Origin: SHWC01 sp945902735
Lineage (GTDB): Bacteria > Pseudomonadota > Alphaproteobacteria > UBA828
DNA length: 20,937 nt
Direction of reading: 5' to 3'
Assembly: GCA_945902735.1 (NCBI GenBank)
Contig: CAMDNF010000046.1
Location: forward strand, 1-20,937
Both the position numbers and the translations under genes were made by a program. Below the pieces are notes generated by a model that was not told the DNA's origin, did not search any database, and worked only from the letters and a program-made list of their open reading frames with translations. Below are positions 15,501 through 20,937 of the stretch, piece after piece; the first letter of the stretch is position 1, and every line of letters begins with the position of its first letter.

Positions 15501-15670
15501 TCGGCGCTCGCGCCGGTATAGGAGGTCTCGACCGAGACCACCGGCTCATCGATGTTCGGATATTCGCGCACCGCGAGTTGTTGATAGGCGATCAGGCCGA
15601 CCAGCGAGATGACAAGGCTGAGCACGGTCGCGAAGACCGGCCGGCGGATCGAAAGGTCGGAGAGGCGCAT
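12551..15670 (-). CDS. RND-family multidrug efflux permease
   Basis: The 1039-residue inner-membrane proton antiporter has the AcrB/MdtB-like layout. It has an N-terminal helix ('RRPVFATVLSLVISLVGLIAYQ'), a first periplasmic loop to about residue 335, and helices 2-6. The proton-relay pair Asp400-Asp401 lies in 'LAIGLVVDDAIVMLENI'. A second periplasmic loop and the final helices follow, with 'IGLITLVGLITKHGILIVEFAN'. The length is normal for HAE-type pumps. It follows the adaptor gene by 6 bases, which indicates co-transcription. A TolC-type outer-membrane gene is not present. Substrate class (drug or other hydrophobic compound) cannot be decided, though the aspartate pair fits drug pumps better than heavy-metal pumps. 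Confidence 0.95.
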   Translation of the reverse strand: MRLSDLSIRRPVFATVLSLVISLVGLIAYQQLAVREYPNIDEPVVSVETSYTGASAEIIESQVTQPLEESLAGIEGIDVISSISRPEISQISVRFRIERNADSAAADVRDRVGRVRALLPDDVDEPVISKVEADAQPIIWLAFASDRHSELEVTDYADRFVKDRLQNLPGVAGVRIFGERRFAMRIWLDRARLAAYGLAPQDVETALRRQNVEIPSGRIESEAREFTVLTESDLRTPEQFNNLVVRDSGDYLVRLSDVGRAEIGARDTRVIARYKAENAVALGVVKQSTANPLDISRAVREVVPSITANAPEGMKVEVAYDSSVFIERSIENVFETIGEAVALVIAVIFIFLRSWRATLIPLVTIPVSLIGSFALMYLFGFSINTLTLLALVLAIGLVVDDAIVMLENISRYVEQGMKPIDAAFKGAREISFAVVAMTVTLAAVYAPVAFQSGRTGKLFTEFALTLAGAVVVSGFVALTLSPMMSSRILKQHKNPGLVYRSTENAIEWLKERYRGVLRFSLNIRTAVVLSMLCVAGIAWVLFTVIPSELAPVEDRGTVVGIGIAPEGSTPEYTFRHARAMEEINKTVPEVEKFFLVVGFPVVTQAISFVRLKEWAERDVSQQEIVAKLGGPYFGIPGILAFPINPPSLGQSPIDKPIQFVLQTASPYSELDAAVNQLMAAARQNPGLQSLDSDLKLNKPELKLTVDRDKAADLGIEIDTIGRTLETMLGGRQVTRFKQNGKQYDVVVQVADVDRSNPEDLTKIFVRAASGQMVPLTNLVTLQETVAPKELNHFNKLRSATISATLAPGYTLGEAIAFLNAEAAKLPPNIINDLSGQSREFRTSSGGLYLTFVLALIFIYLVLAAQFESFLDPLVIMVTVPLSMTGALLALKLTGGTLNVYSQIGLITLVGLITKHGILIVEFANQLQARGLSKREAVIESAVQRLRPILMTTGAMVLGSLPLAVASGAGAESRQDIGWVIVGGLTLGTLFTLFVVPTVYTLVARTRKPLAEAPPHDEPHRAEPHLVPADALAAGRKAAE

Positions 15671-15676
15671 GACGGC

Positions 15677-16831
15677 CTAGCCTTTGGCCGGCTCTGCGGG
15701 TTTGGGCGCGGCCTCGGCGGGTGGCGGCGGTGTCGCGGCTCCAGGGGGCGGCAGCGGCATGACCGCGGCGCCCTCATAGATCTTGAGCACGCCGGCGGTG
15801 ACCACGACGTCTTTTGGCGCCAAGCCTACGGAGATTTCGACCTGACCATGGCCGCGCGTGCCGGTCTTGACCGGCACGAAGGCCACCACTTTCGATGTCT
15901 TGCCGTCGACTTCCTTATCGACGACCTTGAACACGAAGCGGGTATCGCCGATCGGCACCAAGGATTCTTCGGGCACGAAGATGGCGCTCGGGTTTGAGGT
16001 CAGTTCGAGGGTGACGCGCGCGAACAGGCCCGGCTTGAGTTCACCCTTCGGATTGGCGATGCGCGCGCGCATCACAATGGCGCGGCCCGCTTTATCGATC
16101 AGCGGGTCGATGGCATAGACCTCGCCGGTAAATTCGCGGCCGGGAAAGGCATCGATCGCGAGCGATACTTTGTTGCCAACCGCGACCGCCGGCAGAAAAA
16201 GTTCGGGCACGCGGAATTCGACCCGCAAGGGATCGATCATTTCGAGATTGATGATCTCCGCGCCCGGGCCGAGGTAATCGCCAACGCTGACATGTTTGAG
16301 GCCGAGCACGCCATCGAACGGCGCGACCACGGTCAATTTTTCGAGCTGCGCCGCCATCAAGGCGACGGTCGCTTCCTCGACTTTGAGTTGCGAGACGGCC
16401 TCGTCGAGCGTACGCACGGTCCCTGAGCCGCGCTTCATCAATTCATCGGCGCGCTTGAAATTGGCGCGCGCGAGGTCGAGCGCGGCCCGCGCCTGTTGAA
16501 GTTGCGCGCGTTCCATCGAGGCATCGAGGCGGACCAGCACATGGCCCAGTTTGACGACCTGGCCTTCCGGCAAATTGAGCTCGGCGACGCGCCCTGAAAC
16601 CTCGGCGCGCACGATGACGGACTGGCTCGATTCAAGCGTGCCGACCGCGAAGACGGTTTTCTTGGCCGGCTGGACGGTGACCTCGGCGACCTCAACGGGC
16701 GTGGCAAAGCCGGGCGGCATGCCATGGCCGCCGCCCGGCGGCTTGGCCTGGGCGACGAAACTCCAATAGGCGCCGCCAAAGAGCGCGGCAAACACGATGA
16801 TGACGATGAATGAAACGACCGCCCGCGACAC
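15677..16831 (-). CDS. RND efflux periplasmic adaptor (membrane-fusion protein)
   Basis: The 384-residue adaptor has one N-terminal membrane segment. The lipoyl half 'RAEVSGRVAELNLPEGQVVKLGHVLVRLD' follows, then a short helical hairpin, the second lipoyl half 'VVAPFDGVLGLKHVSVGDYLGPG', a beta-barrel with 'RVEFRVPELFLPAVAVGNKV', and a membrane-proximal domain. The C-terminus is a Pro/Ala-rich tail (about the last 30 residues). I prefer GTG 16831, which has AGGTGG 5-10 bases upstream. A TTG at 16849 would add six residues but has no ribosome site. It is the first gene of the two-gene RND operon, behind a candidate promoter at 16933-16960. Confidence 0.92.
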   Translation of the reverse strand: MSRAVVSFIVIIVFAALFGGAYWSFVAQAKPPGGGHGMPPGFATPVEVAEVTVQPAKKTVFAVGTLESSQSVIVRAEVSGRVAELNLPEGQVVKLGHVLVRLDASMERAQLQQARAALDLARANFKRADELMKRGSGTVRTLDEAVSQLKVEEATVALMAAQLEKLTVVAPFDGVLGLKHVSVGDYLGPGAEIINLEMIDPLRVEFRVPELFLPAVAVGNKVSLAIDAFPGREFTGEVYAIDPLIDKAGRAIVMRARIANPKGELKPGLFARVTLELTSNPSAIFVPEESLVPIGDTRFVFKVVDKEVDGKTSKVVAFVPVKTGTRGHGQVEISVGLAPKDVVVTAGVLKIYEGAAVMPLPPPGAATPPPPAEAAPKPAEPAKG

Positions 16832-16932
16832 GATCCACCTAAATAACAATTTGAGAGACAGCCCGCCTTTTGATCCGACAGCGGGCGAGGGTGCGGACCA
16901 CAGTGCCGATCAAGAGGGGCCTCACCGCGCTT

Positions 16933-16960
16933 TATATAGTCTAGCCCGGGCCGCGATCAA
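16933..16960 (-). promoter_or_regulatory. Candidate sigma70 promoter of the RND operon
   Basis: On the minus strand, TTGATC (16960-16955) and TATATA (16938-16933) are separated by 16 bases. This is the best promoter match in the 242-base divergent region between the adaptor and the radical SAM gene. It would give a 5' leader of roughly 95 bases. Confidence 0.5.
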
Positions 16961-17073
16961 ATCAAAGCGAGCTCGGCGAAGGGCGCTGGCAAATCCCGGC
17001 GAACCGCCCCAGTCTTGTGTCCCGTTCATCGTGGTAAATTCGTTGGGCGGGCAAGATCGAGGCAGGTTCAGCG

Positions 17074-18033
17074 ATGAATATTGGGGTTACGCCGCGGCGC
17101 CAACCAGCGCTCGGCCCAGGCAAATTTGTCGATCGCCAGCGCACGATGGATGGCAAACGCCGTGCCTCGGTCGCGCTTTCGTCGATCCGCACGCTTTGGT
17201 TCAACACCGGGACATTGTGCAATTTGAGCTGTTCGAATTGCTACATCGAATCAAACCCGCGCAATGATCGGCTGGCCTATATGGAACTCGGCGATGTGAT
17301 GCCGTTTCTCGATGAACTGGTTTCCGCCGGCGAGGCGGAGGCCGAGATCGGTTTTACCGGCGGCGAACCGTTCATGAACCCGTCCTTCATGACGATCCTC
17401 GCGCATGTTCTGGAGCGCGGTCATCGCGTGCTCGTGCTGACCAATGGCATGCGCCCGATGATGAAGTGCGCGGATGAGCTCCTCGCGTTGAAGGAGCGTC
17501 ATGGCGCGCGCCTCGTTTTGCGCGTTTCGCTCGACCACTATGACCAGACACGCCATGAGGAGTTGCGCGGTGCGCACTCATGGACGCCGACCATCGAGGG
17601 CTTGATTTGGCTCGCGCGGCATGGCTTCGCGCTACACATCGCCGGGCGCCTTGGTTGGAACGAGAGCGAAGCCTCGCTGCGTGCCGGCTATGCCGGATTG
17701 TTCGCAGGGCTTGGGCTCGCGCTTGATGCCCAAGACCAACGCGTCCTCGTGCTGTTTCCCGAGATGGATGAACGGCTCGAGGTGCCCGAAATCAGCGAGG
17801 CCTGTTGGGATATTCTCGGCAAGCGCCCCGATGCCATGATGTGCGCGAGCTCGCGCATGGTGGTGAAGCCGAAAGGCGCGGCGACGGCGCGCCTCATGCC
17901 CTGCACGCTGCTGGCCTATGACGACCGTTTCGCGCTCGGGGCGACGCTCGATTCAGCCCGTGGCCCGGTTGCGCTCAACCACCCGCATTGCGCGCGCTTT
18001 TGCGTGCTTGGCGGTGGCTCGTGCAGTGCCTAG
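17074..18033 (+). CDS. Radical SAM protein with C-terminal cysteine cluster
   Basis: The 319-residue protein binds a [4Fe-4S] cluster through CxxxCxxC (Cys49, Cys53, Cys56 in 'TLCNLSCSNCYIES') and cleaves S-adenosylmethionine. 'FTGGEPF' at 94-100 is the SAM-binding GGEP motif. The C-terminal third carries further cysteines (257, 277, 306, 310, 317), in 'HPHCARFCVLGGGSCSA' and the segments before it. This suggests a SPASM- or twitch-like auxiliary cluster domain. Such domains occur in peptide-modifying enzymes, but no precursor peptide gene was found nearby, and the protein is an orphan between the RND operon and metZ. ATG 17074 gives the longest form; Met25 at 17146 is possible. The reaction is unknown. 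Confidence 0.88.
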   Translation: MNIGVTPRRQPALGPGKFVDRQRTMDGKRRASVALSSIRTLWFNTGTLCNLSCSNCYIESNPRNDRLAYMELGDVMPFLDELVSAGEAEAEIGFTGGEPFMNPSFMTILAHVLERGHRVLVLTNGMRPMMKCADELLALKERHGARLVLRVSLDHYDQTRHEELRGAHSWTPTIEGLIWLARHGFALHIAGRLGWNESEASLRAGYAGLFAGLGLALDAQDQRVLVLFPEMDERLEVPEISEACWDILGKRPDAMMCASSRMVVKPKGAATARLMPCTLLAYDDRFALGATLDSARGPVALNHPHCARFCVLGGGSCSA

Positions 18034-18054
18034 GTGCAGCGTTTTTTCGACCCG

Positions 18055-18085
18055 CCCTCATACTTCGACAAGCCCAGCATGAGGG
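18055..18085. repeat. Short palindromic repeat (CCCTCAT...ATGAGGG)
   Basis: CCCTCATACT and AGCATGAGGG are reverse complements at nine of ten positions around an 11-base TTCGACAAGCC-like centre. Sequences of this type (CTCATGCTGAGCTTGTCGAA) are widespread intergenic repeats in proteobacteria. It lies 22 bases after the radical SAM stop codon and may help to end or stabilise that transcript. Confidence 0.7.
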
Positions 18086-18114
18086 CTCTATATTTAGGCC
18101 TTGGCCCGTATTCA

Positions 18115-18192
18115 AGCCTCATCCTGAGCCGGTCGACCTGCCTGCGCGAAGCCGAAGCGGCTTCGCTTCGGCGGAGGCAGGAGGATGAGGCT
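18115..18192. repeat. Long nested inverted repeat
   Basis: Outer arms AGCCTCATCCT (18115-18125) and AGGATGAGGCT (18182-18192) are perfect reverse complements. Nested inside are CCTGCCT (18137-18143) and AGGCAGG (18175-18181), also perfect, and a GAAGCC/GGCTTC core. The whole can fold as one long interrupted hairpin. It lies in the gene-free stretch 18034-18377 between the radical SAM gene and metZ. Confidence 0.8.
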
Positions 18193-18226
18193 GTCAAGCC
18201 GGTTCACCGTCGTTCCATGATCCCAA

Positions 18227-18255
18227 TTGACGCCCTGGACTGGGCCGGATAGAAC
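18227..18255 (+). promoter_or_regulatory. Candidate sigma70 promoter of metZ
   Basis: TTGACG (18227-18232) and TAGAAC (18250-18255) are separated by 17 bases. Transcription would begin near 18261-18263, exactly where the SAM-II-like aptamer starts. That agreement supports both calls. Confidence 0.6.
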
Positions 18256-18260
18256 AACAT

Positions 18261-18320
18261 ATCGTCGTGGGATTTGAGCCGGCCGGCTTGCGACCACGTT
18301 AAAAATCGCTAAAAGGTCGG
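18261..18320 (+). promoter_or_regulatory. SAM-II-like riboswitch upstream of metZ
   Basis: P1 is formed by CGTGG (18266-18270) and CCACG (18294-18298). The loop begins GATTTGAGCC, and P1 is followed by TTAAAAATCGCTAAAAGG, the A-rich segment typical of the class. CCGGCC in the loop (18279-18284) can pair with GGTCGG (18315-18320), with one G-U pair, giving the expected H-type pseudoknot. SAM-II aptamers are known upstream of methionine genes, including metZ, in alphaproteobacteria. SAM binding should lower metZ expression. Confidence 0.85.
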
Positions 18321-18325
18321 GATGC

Positions 18326-18355
18326 AAAGCCCCGGCCCTATTGGCCGGGGCTTTT
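18326..18355 (+). terminator. Terminator-like hairpin between riboswitch and metZ start
   Basis: AAAGCCCCGGCC (18326-18337) pairs perfectly with GGCCGGGGCTTT (18343-18354), with a five-base loop and four T at 18352-18355. It is a strong 12-bp stem, though the T-run is short. It lies 5 bases after the aptamer pseudoknot and 22 bases before the chosen metZ start, so it is probably the riboswitch expression platform. Confidence 0.7.
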
Positions 18356-18377
18356 CGTTATGGGAGTGCATGGGATC

Positions 18378-19574
18378 ATGGGCGATACGACAAAGCGCAC
18401 GAGCGCCGGACGGCCGGCGACACGCCTGGTGCGCGGCGGCACGCGGCGCTCGCAATTCGGTGAGACCAGCGAGGCGTTGTTCCTGACCTCGGGCTTTGTT
18501 TACGAGGATGCCGAAACCGCCGAAGCCCGCTTCAAGGGCGAGCGCGAGGGCTTCGTCTATTCGCGCTTTGGCAATCCGACCGTCGCCATGTTCGAGCAGC
18601 GTTTGGCGTTGATCGAAGGCGCCGAGGCGTGCCGCGGCACATCAAGCGGCATGGCGGCGGTGTGCTTCGCGCTGATGTCGTTGGTCAGAGCGGGCGATCA
18701 TGTCGTGGCGTCGCGCGCGCTGTTCGGCTCATGCCATTATATCGTGACCATTTTGCTGCCGCGCTTCGGTGTTGAAACCACGCTGGTTGACGGCACCGAC
18801 CTCGAGCAATGGCGCCGCGCGTTAAGGCCCACGACCAAGGCGGTCTTTCTCGAAACGCCCTCCAATCCGATGCTCGAGATCGTCGACCTCGCAGCGGTTT
18901 GCAAATTGGCGCATGCGGTGGGTGCCCGCGTCGTGGTCGACAACGTGTTCGCCACGCCGCTCTTGCAACAGCCGATCGCGCTCGGCGCCGACATCGTGGT
19001 CTATAGCGCGACCAAACACATCGACGGGCAGGGGCGCTGCTTGGGTGGCGCCATTCTCGGGCCGGAACAATATGTCAAAGACGAGTTGACGCCCTTCTTG
19101 CGTAATACCGGCCCCTCGCTCAGTCCGTTCAATGCGTGGGTGCTGTTGAAGAGCCTGGAGACGCTTAACCTGCGCGTCGAGCGTATGTGTCAGAACGCCG
19201 CAACGATCGCCAACCGCTTGGTCGGTCAACGGGGCGTCGCGCGTGTGCTCTATCCGTTCCTCGATAGCCATCCGCAGGCGGCGCTCGCTCGGCGTCAAAT
19301 GAGCGCCGGCGGATCGGTGGTTTCGATCGAACTCGACGGTGGCAAGGCTGGCGCGTTCCGCTTCCTCAATCGTCTTGGGCTCTTTGATATCTCAAATAAT
19401 CTGGGCGACGCGAAAAGTCTGGTCACCCACCCGGCGACCACCACCCATCAACGGCTCAACGAGTCGGAGCGAGCCGAGCTTGGCATTACCGATGGCCTGG
19501 TGCGGCTCTCGATCGGGCTCGAAGATATCGAGGACCTCAGCGAAGACCTGAGCGCCGCCCTGGCCGGGGCCTAG
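18378..19574 (+). CDS. metZ: O-succinylhomoserine sulfhydrylase
   Basis: The 398-residue PLP enzyme of the Cys/Met-metabolism family makes homocysteine from O-succinylhomoserine and sulfide. Landmarks are 'RPATRLVRGGTRRSQFGETSEALFLTSGFVY' near the start, 'SRFGNPT', 'GTSSGMAAV', 'ETPSNPMLEIVD', 'VVVDNVFATP', and the PLP lysine (about 213) in 'VVYSATKHIDGQGR'. 'HPATTTH' and 'VRLSIGLED' lie near the C-terminus. The N-terminal RLVRGGTRRS block favours MetZ over cystathionine gamma-synthase or MetY. ATG 18378 has GGGAG 12 bases upstream; ATG 18360 would add six residues and starts at the base of the terminator hairpin. The promoter, SAM-II aptamer and hairpin upstream indicate feedback control by SAM. 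Confidence 0.94.
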   Translation: MGDTTKRTSAGRPATRLVRGGTRRSQFGETSEALFLTSGFVYEDAETAEARFKGEREGFVYSRFGNPTVAMFEQRLALIEGAEACRGTSSGMAAVCFALMSLVRAGDHVVASRALFGSCHYIVTILLPRFGVETTLVDGTDLEQWRRALRPTTKAVFLETPSNPMLEIVDLAAVCKLAHAVGARVVVDNVFATPLLQQPIALGADIVVYSATKHIDGQGRCLGGAILGPEQYVKDELTPFLRNTGPSLSPFNAWVLLKSLETLNLRVERMCQNAATIANRLVGQRGVARVLYPFLDSHPQAALARRQMSAGGSVVSIELDGGKAGAFRFLNRLGLFDISNNLGDAKSLVTHPATTTHQRLNESERAELGITDGLVRLSIGLEDIEDLSEDLSAALAGA

Positions 19575-19688
19575 CAGCCTGCTAGTTCGCGCCCACCGCC
19601 CCCCGTCTGGACAAACCGCTGATCGGCTCCGATATTCATGGCCAGAGGCCGGGGCGCGTTTTGCCGCCCGGCGAAAGATGCGGGCAGG

Positions 19689-20081
19689 ATGTATCAGAAG
19701 GTGACGCAGGCGATCGAGGTGACGGTCAAGCCGTTCTTCGTTGAAGATCAATCGGCGCCCGAGGACAGCCGCTTCGTGTTCGGCTACCATATTCGCATCC
19801 ACAATCAGGGGGAGCGGGTGGTCAAATTGGTGAACCGGCATTGGCGGATCACCGATGGCATGGGCCGTCTGCAAGAGGTTAAGGGCCCGGGCGTGGTGGG
19901 CGAGCAACCGGTGCTGGCGCCGGGCCAGGTGTTCGAGTATACGAGCGGCTGCCCGCTGAATACCCCCTCGGGGATCATGGTTGGCACCTATGAGATGGTG
20001 GATACGGAGGGCGAGCATTTTCTGATCGATATACCGGCATTCTCGCTCGATTATCCGAACCAACCCCGACATCTGAATTGA
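19689..20081 (+). CDS. apaG: ApaG domain protein
   Basis: The 130-residue protein consists of one ApaG fold, an immunoglobulin-like beta-sandwich. Visible family blocks are 'TQAIEVTVKPFFVEDQS', 'FVFGYHIRIHNQGERVVKLVNRHWRITD', 'VKGPGVVGEQPVLAPGQVFEYTSGCPL' and 'GTYEMV'. The length is normal. ATG 19689 follows GGCAGG and matches the family N-terminus; a longer upstream reading from 19638 adds unrelated residues. ApaG is linked historically to cobalt/magnesium tolerance and Ap4A metabolism, but its biochemical role is unsettled. It follows metZ by 114 bases on the same strand; the metZ-apaG linkage is common in alphaproteobacteria. Confidence 0.94.
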   Translation: MYQKVTQAIEVTVKPFFVEDQSAPEDSRFVFGYHIRIHNQGERVVKLVNRHWRITDGMGRLQEVKGPGVVGEQPVLAPGQVFEYTSGCPLNTPSGIMVGTYEMVDTEGEHFLIDIPAFSLDYPNQPRHLN

Positions 20082-20128
20082 ACGGCCTCGCGCTCGCGAC
20101 CGCCGGTTTGCATAAGAGGAGAGTATCG

Positions 20129-20788
20129 TTGACCAAGACCACGCGCGCGGCCGCGCTAAGGGCTAAGGAACCATCGAAGCGGAGCGTGACGCGCGAGACC
20201 GCCGCGGTTAGTCGCGCCGAGGCGGAGGCCGCTGTTCGCACCATCTTACGTTATTCCGGCGAAGACCCCGATCGCGAGGGTTTGCTGGAGACGCCGGCGC
20301 GCGTCGTCAAAGCCTTCGATGAATATTTCTCGGGCTATACCCAGGATCCCTATCAGATCCTCAAAAAGACCTTCGAAGAGACCGACGGCTATGACGAGAT
20401 GGTCGTGCTCAAAGGCGTGCAATTCAGCTCGCATTGCGAGCACCACATGGCGCCGATCATTGGGCGCGTTCATATCGGCTATCTACCCGATCGTCGCGTG
20501 GTCGGCATCTCCAAGCTCGCGCGCATCGTCGAGGTTTATGCGCGGCGCTTGCAAATTCAGGAAAAGATGACGGCGCAAATCGCCGATACGCTCAATGCGG
20601 TAATTCAACCGCGCGGCGTTGGTGTCGTGGTCGAGGCCGTGCATCATTGCATGACCACGCGCGGTATTCATAAATCGGGTGTGCTGATGGTGACGAGCCG
20701 CATGCTTGGCTCGTTCCGTGCCGACCCCGCGACCCGCCGCGAGTTCCTCAACATGATCGGGAACCCCTCGTCGCGCGGGCTGGACTAA
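20129..20788 (+). CDS. folE: GTP cyclohydrolase I
   Basis: The 219-residue enzyme converts GTP to dihydroneopterin triphosphate, the first step of folate (and queuosine) synthesis. The type I zinc site is complete: Cys103 and His106 in 'FSSHCEHHMAPIIGRVHIGYLP', and Cys174 in 'VEAVHHCMTTRGI'. 'GISKLARIVEVYARRLQIQEKMTAQIAD' is the conserved core helix. The first 25 or so residues are a basic, poorly conserved extension. I chose TTG 20129 because AGAGGAGAG is 6-14 bases upstream. A second TTG at 20078 overlaps the apaG stop codon but has no ribosome site. It lies 47 bases after apaG and is likely co-transcribed. Confidence 0.95.
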   Translation: MTKTTRAAALRAKEPSKRSVTRETAAVSRAEAEAAVRTILRYSGEDPDREGLLETPARVVKAFDEYFSGYTQDPYQILKKTFEETDGYDEMVVLKGVQFSSHCEHHMAPIIGRVHIGYLPDRRVVGISKLARIVEVYARRLQIQEKMTAQIADTLNAVIQPRGVGVVVEAVHHCMTTRGIHKSGVLMVTSRMLGSFRADPATRREFLNMIGNPSSRGLD

Positions 20789-20842
20789 CCCGTCCTATTC
20801 ACGACGATCACTGATTTTCGTACTGGAGCGGCGAGCGTTGCG

Positions 20843-20937
20843 ATGACGACGCGGGTGGCCGTGGCGCTGGCGAGGGCGCTGGGCGGGGTCTGGAAAGTGC
20901 TGCAGTTGGAGGTTGCGGGAGGGGCTCGAGGGGGCGC
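20843..20937 (+). CDS. Possible truncated ORF at right edge
   Basis: ATG 20843 opens a frame that runs to the window end without a stop (31 codons), beginning MTTRVAVALARALGGVWKVL. GGAG lies about 15 bases upstream. The sequence is Gly/Ala-rich and matches no family that I recognise. It may be an unrelated open frame in high-GC DNA. Folate-locus neighbours such as hisI are not recognisable in it. Confidence 0.2.
   Translation, partial: MTTRVAVALARALGGVWKVLQLEVAGGARGG

Overview
The window looks like a high-GC alphaproteobacterial chromosome, most likely a Rhodospirillales-type lineage. I infer this from four things: the argD-argF-hslO operon, a metZ gene behind what looks like a SAM-II riboswitch, apaG and folE close by, and alphaproteobacterial-style dispersed palindromes (GTCATGCCCGGG... 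/ ...CCGGCAATGACG). No plasmid, phage, insertion sequence or CRISPR array is evident.

Layout. Positions 1-2076 look accessory: an 18-bp tandem repeat at the window edge, a DUF6064 membrane protein with an internal 27-bp triplication, an A/T-richer orphan DUF2971 gene with an ADP-ribosyltransferase-like motif layout, and a broken phytanoyl-CoA dioxygenase (PhyH) fragment. Positions 2084-3080 (minus strand) carry a membrane-anchored DM13 protein and the ribosome-rescue hydrolase ArfB. Positions 3081-3539 are non-coding and full of inverted repeats. Positions 3540-6624 form a tightly coupled operon, argD-argF-hslO, whose genes overlap by GTGA. A lipoprotein (6746-7351) and a tRNA-Gly(CCC) follow.

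Positions 7566-11031 hold an EmrAB-type MFS efflux pair (minus strand) divergent from a tetR regulator. A near-perfect palindrome lies between them and should be the operator. A cupin protein and a PhyH dioxygenase converge at 11160-12460. An RND efflux permease and its adaptor (12551-16831, minus strand) follow, with a candidate promoter upstream. Neither pump has an outer-membrane TolC-type gene here. A radical SAM protein with a cysteine-rich C-terminus (17074-18033) precedes two repeat hairpins.

Positions 18227-18377 contain a sigma70-like promoter, a SAM-II-like aptamer with a P1 stem and pseudoknot, and a GC-rich terminator-like hairpin, all directly ahead of metZ. This is a coherent SAM-feedback control region for methionine synthesis. 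apaG and folE complete the right end, with a possible truncated ORF at the edge.

How the genes fit together. ArgD and ArgF catalyse consecutive stages of arginine synthesis and are translationally coupled to the redox chaperone Hsp33. From memory, argD-argF-hslO-apaG-metZ is often contiguous in alphaproteobacteria. Here the two halves are separated by about 11.7 kb that is mostly efflux genes. I see no clear new multi-gene system. The least explained items are the orphan radical SAM protein, the DUF2971 gene and the metZ leader architecture.
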